Both the position numbers and the translations under genes were made by a program. A stretch of DNA of 5,040 nucleotides. It comes from an uncultured bacterium (GTDB lineage Bacteria > Desulfobacterota > WTBG01). The stretch covers positions 1-5,040 of the forward strand of contig CALJBY010000311.1 of assembly GCA_938024025.1 (NCBI GenBank). The letters run 5' to 3'. The notes below the pieces were generated by a model that was given only the letters and a program-made list of their open reading frames with translations, did not search any database and was not told where the DNA came from. Shown here piece after piece: positions 1-5,040 of the stretch (positions are counted from its first letter, which is position 1; each line of letters starts with the position of its first letter).

Positions 1-210
1 GCAAATAATCAGCCAAAAAAATAAATGGTCCGCACAGGGCTATTTACCTTTCTGGAAAATTATATTAAAATCCAAATAGTTGCAATTTAATGCGTTGCCA
101 CACCGTGTGCTGTGAAAACCTTATGGAACTCCTTATAAAGGCTGTCTCCTGTTTTCGATAAGAGTCAAACGTAGACTTAACCCCCCTTTTTTCAAGTTTG
201 TTAACTTATG

Positions 211-252
211 TTATAAAAATACCCTATAAAAGGCTGAAACGTCTATAGGGTA
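211..252 (-). terminator. Probable Rho-independent terminator of the operon
   Basis: On the minus strand a perfect 9-bp stem (TACCCTATA at 252-244 pairing with TATAGGGTA at 228-220) encloses a 15-nt loop and is followed directly by TTTTTATAA (219-211). The stem is AT-rich with one block of three G-C pairs, so it would be a weak to moderate terminator. It lies about 130 nt after the ferredoxin stop codon. On the plus strand the stem is followed by AAAAG, which does not suit termination, so the minus orientation is preferred. No better stem plus T tract was found between the ferredoxin gene and this point. Confidence 0.5.
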
Positions 253-337
253 AAAGCTGTATTTTAGGGATCTAGAATACTTAAATTTTGGGGATGTCTG
301 TTAAAAAAATAAGACGGAAATGCAGTAGGATCTGTCA

Positions 338-373
338 TAATCACAAAACGTGGATACTTCCTTGCTGTGATTA
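338..373. repeat. 8-bp inverted repeat after the ferredoxin gene
   Basis: TAATCACA (338-345) and TGTGATTA (366-373) are perfect inverted copies separated by 20 nt. A further GGA/TCC pairing (352-354 with 359-361) could close the inner part. In RNA from the operon this would fold 10 nt after the ferredoxin stop codon. No T tract follows, so it is not a typical intrinsic terminator; it could be a 3' stabilising hairpin or an operator. It resembles a CRP half-site pair, but the arms point the wrong way and the spacing is wrong. Confidence 0.4.
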
Positions 374-382
374 GGATATCAC

Positions 383-577
383 TTATTCCTCTACTAGGAT
401 AGCATCCGTATCACATTCTTCAATGGCCTGTTTAACACGCTCTTCCAAAGAAGAGGGAATCTCCTCAACAATAACACGCGCCTCTGTCTTTTCATCATCA
501 TAGGCAAAAACCTCGGGACAGACTTCATTGCAGTGCCCATCACCCATACATAAATCATAATCTATCTTTATCTTCAT
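383..577 (-). CDS. Single-cluster ferredoxin with CxxDxxC motif (64 aa)
   Basis: This is a small, very acidic, soluble cytoplasmic electron carrier with no signal peptide or membrane segment. The cluster motif near the N-terminus is C10-x2-D13-x2-C16-x3-C20-P21, and the distant ligand is C55 near the C-terminus in the context EECDTDAI. By comparison with known single-cluster ferredoxins, C10, C16 and C55 would hold an iron-sulfur cluster and D13 stands where the second Cys of a [4Fe-4S] site normally sits. This is the arrangement in Pyrococcus furiosus ferredoxin and in [3Fe-4S] types. C20 is then a spare Cys, and its usual disulfide partner seems absent (R47 at that place). The usual Pro after the last Cys is Asp56. 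The start is well supported: AAAGGAGG ends 5 nt before the ATG. The gene begins 40 nt after the RND stop and is probably cotranscribed. The redox partner is unknown; similar ferredoxins serve cytochromes P450 and oxidoreductases. Confidence 0.92.
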   Translation of the reverse strand: MKIKIDYDLCMGDGHCNEVCPEVFAYDDEKTEARVIVEEIPSSLEERVKQAIEECDTDAILVEE

Positions 578-617
578 AGCTTCCTCCTTTACAATCCAAA
601 AATGATTATTGAAGTGG

Positions 618-3600
618 TTACCGATGCAGCTTTTTTCTTACCCACATCCCACAATCATCGATCATGCTGTAAATGCCGGGAACGATTAACAGGGTGAGCA
701 GCGTAGACATCAGAAGTCCTCCAAAGAGGGTAATGGAAATGGGTGCGAACAACTCAGCCCCCTCCCCCTTATTGACCGCCATGGGAAGGAGCGCCAGGAT
801 AGTGGTCAGGGTAGTCATGAGAATGGGCCGTAAGCGGGTAATACCTCCCTGGATAAGTGCCTGTGTCTTCTCCATTCCCTGGGCCCGTAAATGGTTTACA
901 TAGTCAATCAGAACAATGCCATTGTTTACCACCACACCGATAAGGATCATAATCCCAATGAAAGACATTACCGAGAGTGTCGTCCCGGTTATGAACAGCG
1001 CAAGAGAAACACCCACAATTGACAGGGGAACGGCAAACATAATGGAAAGGGGGTGGCTCAAGGATTCAAACTGGGAAGCCATGACCATATAGACGAGGAG
1101 GATGATAAGACCTATGGTAAAAACCATGGTGACCATCAGTTCCTGCATATCCTCTAAGGAACCGCCATATCTGAAATAGTACCCCTCAGGTAAGGGAATG
1201 GCTGCAAGGAGCTTTTGTATCTTGTTCTCGATAGCCCGTAAGTCCGAACTGGTGGTATCAGCACTTATGGTAACCACCCGTTCTTGATTTTCCCGCTCGA
1301 TCTTAACGGGACCCCTTCCCTCCTTGATCTCGGCAACATCAGTAAGGTTGACCAGGAAGCCGCCGGGTGAGGCGATAAGTACGTCACTGAGATTGCCTGA
1401 CGTTTCCCTATCCCGCTCTGCAAAGCGCACCCGCACGTCATACTCGTCTCCCTGATCCCGATATTTAGTTACCTCTTTCCCTAAAAAGGCAGCATCAACG
1501 GTATTTGCAATGGTGGCTACGGTTATTCCCATGGAGGATGCCTTGTCTCTGTCCACTGAAATCTGCATCTCGGGTTTTCCCATCTTGAGGCTGTTGTCAA
1601 CATCAACAATCTCCTCTTCTTTCTTCAATCCTGCTGCCACCTGATCGCTGATCTTTTGCAGTGCCCAGAGATCTCTTCCGAAGAGTTTAATTTCGATGGG
1701 GCGGCCTCCTCCCCGGGTGAAATAGTCATTGGTCTGCATGAAGTAAAGGGTCCCCTTGGCAAGGGGGGGTATCTTTGATCTGATGACATCCATAAAATCC
1801 ACTGCCGTTCGGGTCCTTTCACCCTTGGGGGCAATTTCATAAAAGATCATCGATTCATTAACCCCCGTTGCACCTGCACCCTGGGCAGCATCATATTTTG
1901 AGGTCTGGGAAAGACCGGTAATTGAAATGATTGACCGGAATTCGGGTTCCTCCATGATAGCCTTCTCCACCCGTTTCACAAAGTTATAGGTTTCATCCAG
2001 TGAAAGCCCGGGTGCAAGCTTCACCACCCCCGAGGTGTAAATCTCATCTAACTTGGGGAGCACCTCACCCCCGACAAAGAATGAAAAGATGAAAAGACTG
2101 GAAATAAAGAGCAGGATGCCTGCGGTAAGGGTCAGCCATCGATGACGCAACGATTTCTCTAAAAGGATTTGGTAGCGTGATCTCATACGGGTAAAGTACC
2201 GCCCTTCTTTCTGCTCACCGCTCACCTTGAGGAAGCGGGAGGCAATCATAGGTACCATGGTAAGGGCAATTAAGAGAGAGGCAAAGAGTGCAAGGGTAAC
2301 GGTAACACCGAGGGGTTTGGCAAACTGACCGGTGATGCCGCTCGCAAAAACCATGGGAAGAAACACGATAACACTGGTCAAGGTAGAAGCAGTTATGGCC
2401 ATACTGACCTCACTGGCACCTAAACGGGCAGCTTCCTTTCTCTCCTTCCCTTCCTGCAGGTGCCGGAAGATATTTTCCAGCACCACGATGGAGTTATCCA
2501 GTATCATACCGACACTCAGGGCAAGTCCACTCAGGGTAATAAGATTAAGGGTGTAGTTCGTAAAATAAATAGCAATGAAGGTGGTAATAATGGCAAAGGG
2601 GATAGAGATGGCAAGGGTAAGGGTTGTCCGTAAGTTCCAGAGGAAAAGAAGCAGGACCACGAATGCTATAGCGCCTCCCCAGAATGCAGTTTCACTCAGC
2701 CGTTCGACTGAATCCCGGATAAGCTTAGACGTATCCCAGACACTGATAATCTGTATGTCGTGTGGCAAAATGGTTTTGATCTTTTCCAATTCTCTGGTTA
2801 CCCTGTCAACGACTCTGACAGTATTTGCACCTGACTCCTTGGTGAGCCACATAATAACGGCATCTTGCATATTTGCCTTTGCATAGTGCCTGATTTCCTC
2901 ATGACTATCTTCCACGCTGGCAACATCTCTCACATACACGGGAAACCCGTTTTCCACCTTAACCATGGTGTCTGCTATCTGCTGTACATTCTTATATTTA
3001 CCCATGGTGCGGACAATAAATTCCTCAGTACCTTTAATGAGATGTCCTCCCGGAATGTCCCTGTTCTGCTCCCTGATGGTATAAATGAGATCATTGATGG
3101 TGAGGTTATGCGCCTTAAGCTTATTGCGGTCTGCGTTTATCAGGATCTCCCTTTCCAGGCCTCCTGAAACGGTTACCGCAGCGACACCGGAAAGGTTTTC
3201 CAGCCTCTTTTCAACGGTATCCTTAATCAGCTTCTTTAAATTACGCTGGTTCCGGTTGGTTGAGCTGTAGATACCATAGTAGAGTATGGGCAAGAGATCC
3301 ATGTCACCCTTGAGGACAAGGGGACGGTCCACTTCATTGGGCATCATATCCAGGGCCTGCTCCATCATGTTCCGTATGTCCTGTGCGGCGGCGTCTAAAT
3401 CAGTCCCCCAGGTGAATTCAGCCTGAATGATGGAAACACCTTCCTGTGATCGCGACTTGATCTTCTTGATACCCTCCGCCGCGGCCACTGCCTCCTCCAG
3501 CGGTCTGGTCACGATGGTTTCTATTTCATGGGAGGCTGCACCGGGATACGTGGTAAGGATGGTAACCTCGGGAAATTGAAGGTCGGGAAAGAAATCGATA

Positions 3601-3698
3601 CCTATCCTGGAGAGAGTTACAAAACCTAAAACCATGATGATCAAAATCATCATGGTGACAGTAATGGGTCTGCGAATAGAGAGATCAGGCAGGTTCAC
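618..3698 (-). CDS. RND efflux pump inner-membrane transporter, AcrB/HAE1-like
   Basis: This is a full-length proton-driven exporter of the ACR_tran family, which works as a trimer in the inner membrane. From the GTG start chosen here it has 1026 residues, close to AcrB. Membrane helix TM1 is at about 14-34, followed by the first periplasmic porter domain. TM2-TM6 lie at about 336-486 and TM7 at about 521-542. The second periplasmic domain follows, and TM8-TM12 lie at about 855-1010. TM4 carries the family motif GMILDNSIVVLENI, with D401 at AcrB Asp407 but N402 at Asp408. TM10 has VVVNNGIVLIDY, with N925 at AcrB Lys940. TM11 has the conserved RLRPILMTT. The motifs fit hydrophobe/amphiphile exporters better than heavy-metal pumps; the substrate is unknown. 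GTG at 3698 gives the classic N-terminus (M)NLPDLSIRRP and has GGAGG 11 nt upstream. The in-frame ATG at 3716 would add six residues (MEEHQI) but has no ribosome binding site. The gene overlaps the adaptor gene by 14 nt. No frameshift or truncation is seen. Confidence 0.95.
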   Translation of the reverse strand: MNLPDLSIRRPITVTMMILIIMVLGFVTLSRIGIDFFPDLQFPEVTILTTYPGAASHEIETIVTRPLEEAVAAAEGIKKIKSRSQEGVSIIQAEFTWGTDLDAAAQDIRNMMEQALDMMPNEVDRPLVLKGDMDLLPILYYGIYSSTNRNQRNLKKLIKDTVEKRLENLSGVAAVTVSGGLEREILINADRNKLKAHNLTINDLIYTIREQNRDIPGGHLIKGTEEFIVRTMGKYKNVQQIADTMVKVENGFPVYVRDVASVEDSHEEIRHYAKANMQDAVIMWLTKESGANTVRVVDRVTRELEKIKTILPHDIQIISVWDTSKLIRDSVERLSETAFWGGAIAFVVLLLFLWNLRTTLTLAISIPFAIITTFIAIYFTNYTLNLITLSGLALSVGMILDNSIVVLENIFRHLQEGKERKEAARLGASEVSMAITASTLTSVIVFLPMVFASGITGQFAKPLGVTVTLALFASLLIALTMVPMIASRFLKVSGEQKEGRYFTRMRSRYQILLEKSLRHRWLTLTAGILLFISSLFIFSFFVGGEVLPKLDEIYTSGVVKLAPGLSLDETYNFVKRVEKAIMEEPEFRSIISITGLSQTSKYDAAQGAGATGVNESMIFYEIAPKGERTRTAVDFMDVIRSKIPPLAKGTLYFMQTNDYFTRGGGRPIEIKLFGRDLWALQKISDQVAAGLKKEEEIVDVDNSLKMGKPEMQISVDRDKASSMGITVATIANTVDAAFLGKEVTKYRDQGDEYDVRVRFAERDRETSGNLSDVLIASPGGFLVNLTDVAEIKEGRGPVKIERENQERVVTISADTTSSDLRAIENKIQKLLAAIPLPEGYYFRYGGSLEDMQELMVTMVFTIGLIILLVYMVMASQFESLSHPLSIMFAVPLSIVGVSLALFITGTTLSVMSFIGIMILIGVVVNNGIVLIDYVNHLRAQGMEKTQALIQGGITRLRPILMTTLTTILALLPMAVNKGEGAELFAPISITLFGGLLMSTLLTLLIVPGIYSMIDDCGMWVRKKLHR

Positions 3699-4797
3699 GA
3701 TTTGGTGTTCCTCCATCTGAAAGTTCTTTAATGGTAACTTTGATACCGTCCTTGAGGGAGTAAAAACCTTCTGTTACCACGACATCATTCTCTTCAAGTC
3801 CTGTTTTCACTTCAACCAGGGGATGATTAACGATGTCCGTAGTAATTACCTTCTCCACTGCCCTGCCCTCTTCCACTATAAACACCTTTTGTACCGAGCC
3901 TTCCTCAATAATAACCTTCCGGGGAATGAGAAGGGTATTCTTAGATACCCGATCGATAATGCGGACTCTGGCAAACATCCCCGACTCCAGTTTAAAATCG
4001 GGGTTGGGAAATTCAATCTTTACCTTGAAGGTTCTGCTGTTGGGATCCACCATGGGATTGACAACAGCAATTTTTCCCGTGAAAATTTCGCCGGGAGCAG
4101 CATCCAGTTCGATGACCACTTCCTTTCCCACCATAATGGACCTTCTTTTCCCTTCGTTGACACCGCATTCGATCTTTACGGTATTAGTATCCACCAGATG
4201 AAAAATGTTAGAGGGTGGCATGGTAGTCGCCATCTCTCCCTCGTTCATCATCTTTTCGACTATAAAACCATCAAAGGGAGCAGTGATGACGGAGTCTTTT
4301 AAATCCTGCTGCGCCCGCTCGAGGGTTGCCTCTAAGCGTTGGACTCTCGCTTCTGCCAGATCCCTTTCAGTGGTGGTGTCATCAAACCGTTGTGAATCCA
4401 CAATGCCTTTGTCGAACAACGTTTGATTCCTTTTCACGGTAGCTTCCAGGTTCTTGAGGTGGGCCCGGGCCTCTTTCAGGTATGCTTTCGCCTCTTTGAC
4501 CACAATGCGCAACCTCTCCTGTTCCAGTTCCACCAGGGGCTGCCCTTTCACCACCCTGTCTCCCTCGTCCACATAGAGCTTTTCAATCCTGCCGCTTGTC
4601 TTGGGACTGATCATGGACTCCTGCTGGGGAAAGATTGTTCCGGTAGTATAGATGAAAGAGACAATATCGTCCCGTGCTACTTTGGTAGCAATAACAGATA
4701 TCATCGCTTCTTCCGTTACGGTATTGGCATCGTTTGAACCGCATCCTGCTGCTGCAATCAAGGAGGCAAGTAGGATGAGCCTCACGGGTAGTTTCAT
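3685..4797 (-). CDS. RND efflux periplasmic adaptor (membrane fusion protein), lipoprotein
   Basis: This AcrA/HlyD-family adaptor (370 aa) links the RND pump to an outer-membrane channel. The N-terminus is a lipoprotein signal: K2 and R6, a hydrophobic run, then AAGC with the lipidated Cys at 19. Gly at +2 is not an Asp retention signal. Residues about 60-95 form the first half of the lipoyl-like domain (TSGRIEKLYVDEGDRVVKGQ). About 95-168 is a charged coiled-coil hairpin, about 169-190 is the second lipoyl half (ITAPFDGFIVEKMMNEGE), about 206-285 is the beta-barrel, and about 286-358 is the membrane-proximal domain. At the hairpin tip the TolC-docking pattern R-x3-L-x6-S reads R123, L127, D134, with Ser shifted to 135. 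The ATG is supported by AAAGGAG ending 5 nt upstream. It is the first gene of the operon and its stop overlaps the pump start, which suggests coupled translation and roughly balanced output. Confidence 0.94.
   Translation of the reverse strand: MKLPVRLILLASLIAAAGCGSNDANTVTEEAMISVIATKVARDDIVSFIYTTGTIFPQQESMISPKTSGRIEKLYVDEGDRVVKGQPLVELEQERLRIVVKEAKAYLKEARAHLKNLEATVKRNQTLFDKGIVDSQRFDDTTTERDLAEARVQRLEATLERAQQDLKDSVITAPFDGFIVEKMMNEGEMATTMPPSNIFHLVDTNTVKIECGVNEGKRRSIMVGKEVVIELDAAPGEIFTGKIAVVNPMVDPNSRTFKVKIEFPNPDFKLESGMFARVRIIDRVSKNTLLIPRKVIIEEGSVQKVFIVEEGRAVEKVITTDIVNHPLVEVKTGLEENDVVVTEGFYSLKDGIKVTIKELSDGGTPNREPA
3710..3714 (-). promoter_or_regulatory. Ribosome binding site deciding the RND start
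   Basis: GGAGG on the minus strand lies 11 nt before the GTG at 3698, inside the end of the adaptor gene. No comparable site precedes the ATG at 3716; the bases there read AAAGAACTTTCAG. The site therefore favours the GTG, even though the spacing is slightly long. Overlap of stop and start also allows ribosomes finishing the adaptor to restart on the pump. Confidence 0.6.
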
Positions 4798-4857
4798 TAG
4801 AGCTCCTTTAAAAATATAGTATTGTTAAAAGCAAACCATAGAAAAACTACAAAATAT

Positions 4858-4873
4858 TAGGGACACTTCCCTA
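4858..4873. repeat. Small palindrome TAGGGA-CACT-TCCCTA
   Basis: A perfect 6-bp inverted repeat with a 4-nt loop lies about 60 nt upstream of the adaptor start. On the minus strand it reads TAGGGAAGTGTCCCTA and is followed by a T-rich stretch (ATATTTTGTAGTTTTT). It could be a weak terminator for an upstream minus-strand gene, an operator, or a REP-like palindrome. Nothing decides between these. Confidence 0.4.
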
Positions 4874-4901
4874 TTTCCAGGAGTCATGTACAAGAGAAAA
4901 A

Positions 4902-4925
4902 CTGGAGTAATGGAGAACTGGTAAG
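4902..4925. repeat. Degenerate 8-nt tandem repeat
   Basis: Three successive octamers, CTGGAGTA, ATGGAGAA and CTGGTAAG, share an NTGG core at 8-nt spacing. A related segment in inverted orientation lies at 4949-4957 (TGGAATAAT on the minus strand, against TGGAGTAAT at 4903-4911, 8 of 9 identical). Degeneracy suggests an old intergenic repeat array. Confidence 0.4.
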
Positions 4926-4968
4926 GCATTAAGCAGATCAATACTCTTATTATTCCAATGTCCCTTTC

Positions 4969-4996
4969 AATCCGCAATCGAAATTCTAAAATCCGA
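4969..4996. repeat. Degenerate 7-nt tandem repeat (AATCCGA type)
   Basis: Four heptamers in register, AATCCGC, AATCGAA, ATTCTAA and AATCCGA, are followed by AAT. I recall similar AATCCGAAATCC-type spacers from environmental bacteria, where their translation gives spurious small proteins rich in RI, DF and FR pairs. Here the opposite strand translates as FRILEFRLRIE for the same reason. No function is known to me. Confidence 0.55.
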
Positions 4997-5023
4997 AATG
5001 AAAAACAGAGCAGGTTTTTCATT
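4997..5023. repeat. 10-bp perfect inverted repeat
   Basis: AATGAAAAAC (4997-5006) and GTTTTTCATT (5014-5023) are exact inverted copies around a 7-nt loop (AGAGCAG). The stem is A/T-rich and symmetrical, so it could form on either strand. It adjoins the 7-nt repeats on the left and the TTGGA repeat on the right, so it may be part of one composite repeat element. Confidence 0.5.
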
Positions 5024-5040
5024 GGAAGTTCGACGTTGGA
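5022..5040. repeat. Partial 14-nt repeat cut by the window edge
   Basis: TTGGAAGTTCGACG (5022-5035) is followed by a second TTGGA (5036-5040), giving a 14-nt period that runs off the window. Only one full unit and five bases of the next are visible, so the array is inferred. Confidence 0.35.

Larger units (their letters stand above)
1..382. other. Intergenic region without a gene
   Basis: No open frame of useful length with a ribosome binding site is visible on either strand. The stretch is AT-richer than the operon and lies downstream of the ferredoxin gene. It contains a hairpin with a T tract on the minus strand (211-252), an 8-bp inverted repeat (338-373), a C6T6 homopolymer junction (181-192) and a loose direct repeat (261-273 and 285-297). 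No tRNA, rRNA or CRISPR pattern was seen. The leftmost 180 bases show only tiny imperfect palindromes, such as CACACCGTGTG at 99-109, and nothing I can name. Confidence 0.7.
4798..5040. other. Non-coding, repeat-rich leader region upstream of the operon
   Basis: This stretch precedes the adaptor gene and must contain the operon promoter unless transcription enters from beyond the window. The minus strand from 4860 to 4807 is very AT-rich. TATATT at 4818-4813 looks like a -10 box, but it is too close to the ribosome binding site and has no clear -35, so I do not call a promoter. The rest is filled with short degenerate repeats and hairpins, listed separately. A 65-codon open frame (5022 to 4825, minus) has no ribosome binding site and starts inside an inverted repeat. 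Its product includes FRILEFRLRIE, which is simply the 7-nt repeat translated. Confidence 0.65.

Noticed and set aside
189..217. Plus-strand promoter TTTTCA with TATAAA at 17-nt spacing
   Set aside because: It is in AT-rich DNA, matches the -35 poorly, and no plus-strand gene follows.
338..373. CRP-type operator (TGTGA/TCACA)
   Set aside because: The arms are ordered TCACA then TGTGA with 20 nt between them, while a CRP site is TGTGA-N6-TCACA. The site is also downstream of the operon.
1625..1840. 71-codon minus-strand frame inside the RND gene
   Set aside because: It is an out-of-frame overlap within the second periplasmic domain. The RND frame is continuous and conserved through it, so there is no frameshift or nested gene to support.
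2575..3270. Several overlapping plus-strand open frames opposite the RND gene
   Set aside because: The minus strand here encodes intact, conserved RND domains. The plus-strand products look like antisense translation.
618..3698. Heavy-metal (CusA-type) RND pump
   Set aside because: The TM4 motif LDNSIVVLENI fits the hydrophobe/amphiphile type rather than the metal-pump motif, and the adaptor lacks His- or Met-rich metal-binding stretches.
3823..4302. 159-codon open frame on the plus strand
   Set aside because: It lies wholly opposite the well-supported adaptor gene, has no family features and no partner genes on the plus strand. It is a shadow of the real gene.
4813..4818. TATATT as a -10 promoter box for the operon
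   Set aside because: It lies too near the ribosome binding site for a normal transcript start and has no acceptable -35 hexamer at 16-18 nt.
4825..5022. 65-codon open frame on the minus strand upstream of the adaptor gene
   Set aside because: It has no ribosome binding site, starts inside an inverted repeat and crosses several short repeats. Its sequence is explained by translation of the 7-nt repeat, and it has no recognisable domain.

Overview
The window holds one compact minus-strand operon with non-coding DNA on both sides. It reads, in transcription order from the right-hand end: a periplasmic adaptor lipoprotein (membrane fusion protein, 4797 down to 3685), an RND-family inner-membrane pump (about 3698 down to 618), and a 64-residue ferredoxin (577 down to 383). 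The first two genes overlap and the third starts 40 nt after the pump stops, so all three are probably on one transcript. No outer-membrane TolC-type channel is encoded here. It must lie outside the window or be shared with other pumps.

Organism: the adaptor plus RND pump, with a lipoprotein signal, points to a Gram-negative (diderm) bacterium. Codon use is balanced and G+C is moderate in the genes and clearly lower between them. The acidic single-cluster ferredoxin with Asp in place of one cluster Cys suits an anaerobe or facultative anaerobe, although such ferredoxins also occur in aerobes. The 7-nt AATCCGA-like repeats and TTGGA/GTTCGACG repeats at the right edge resemble spacer repeats I recall from Deltaproteobacteria, Planctomycetes/anammox and other environmental genomes. 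That is recollection and does not fix the taxon.

Layout: 1-382 has no gene but contains a probable operon terminator (211-252), an inverted repeat just after the ferredoxin stop (338-373), a C6T6 tract and a weak 24-nt-period direct repeat. 383-4797 is the operon. 4798-5040 is non-coding and dense in short repeats and hairpins: a 6-bp hairpin at 4858-4873, 8-nt repeats at 4902-4925, 7-nt repeats at 4969-4996, a 10-bp inverted repeat at 4997-5023 and a 14-nt-period repeat running off the end. A 65-codon open frame crosses it but looks like translated repeat.

How the genes work together: the adaptor and the RND pump form the inner-membrane and periplasmic part of a proton-driven tripartite exporter of the HAE1-like (hydrophobic/amphiphilic compound) type; the substrate cannot be read from sequence. 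The ferredoxin is the odd member. It is a soluble cytoplasmic electron carrier with no obvious role in proton-driven export, so its link to the pump may be physiological (export tied to a redox enzyme encoded elsewhere) or only transcriptional. Apart from this association and some residue substitutions, the window looks ordinary. I see no evidence for a wholly new system.
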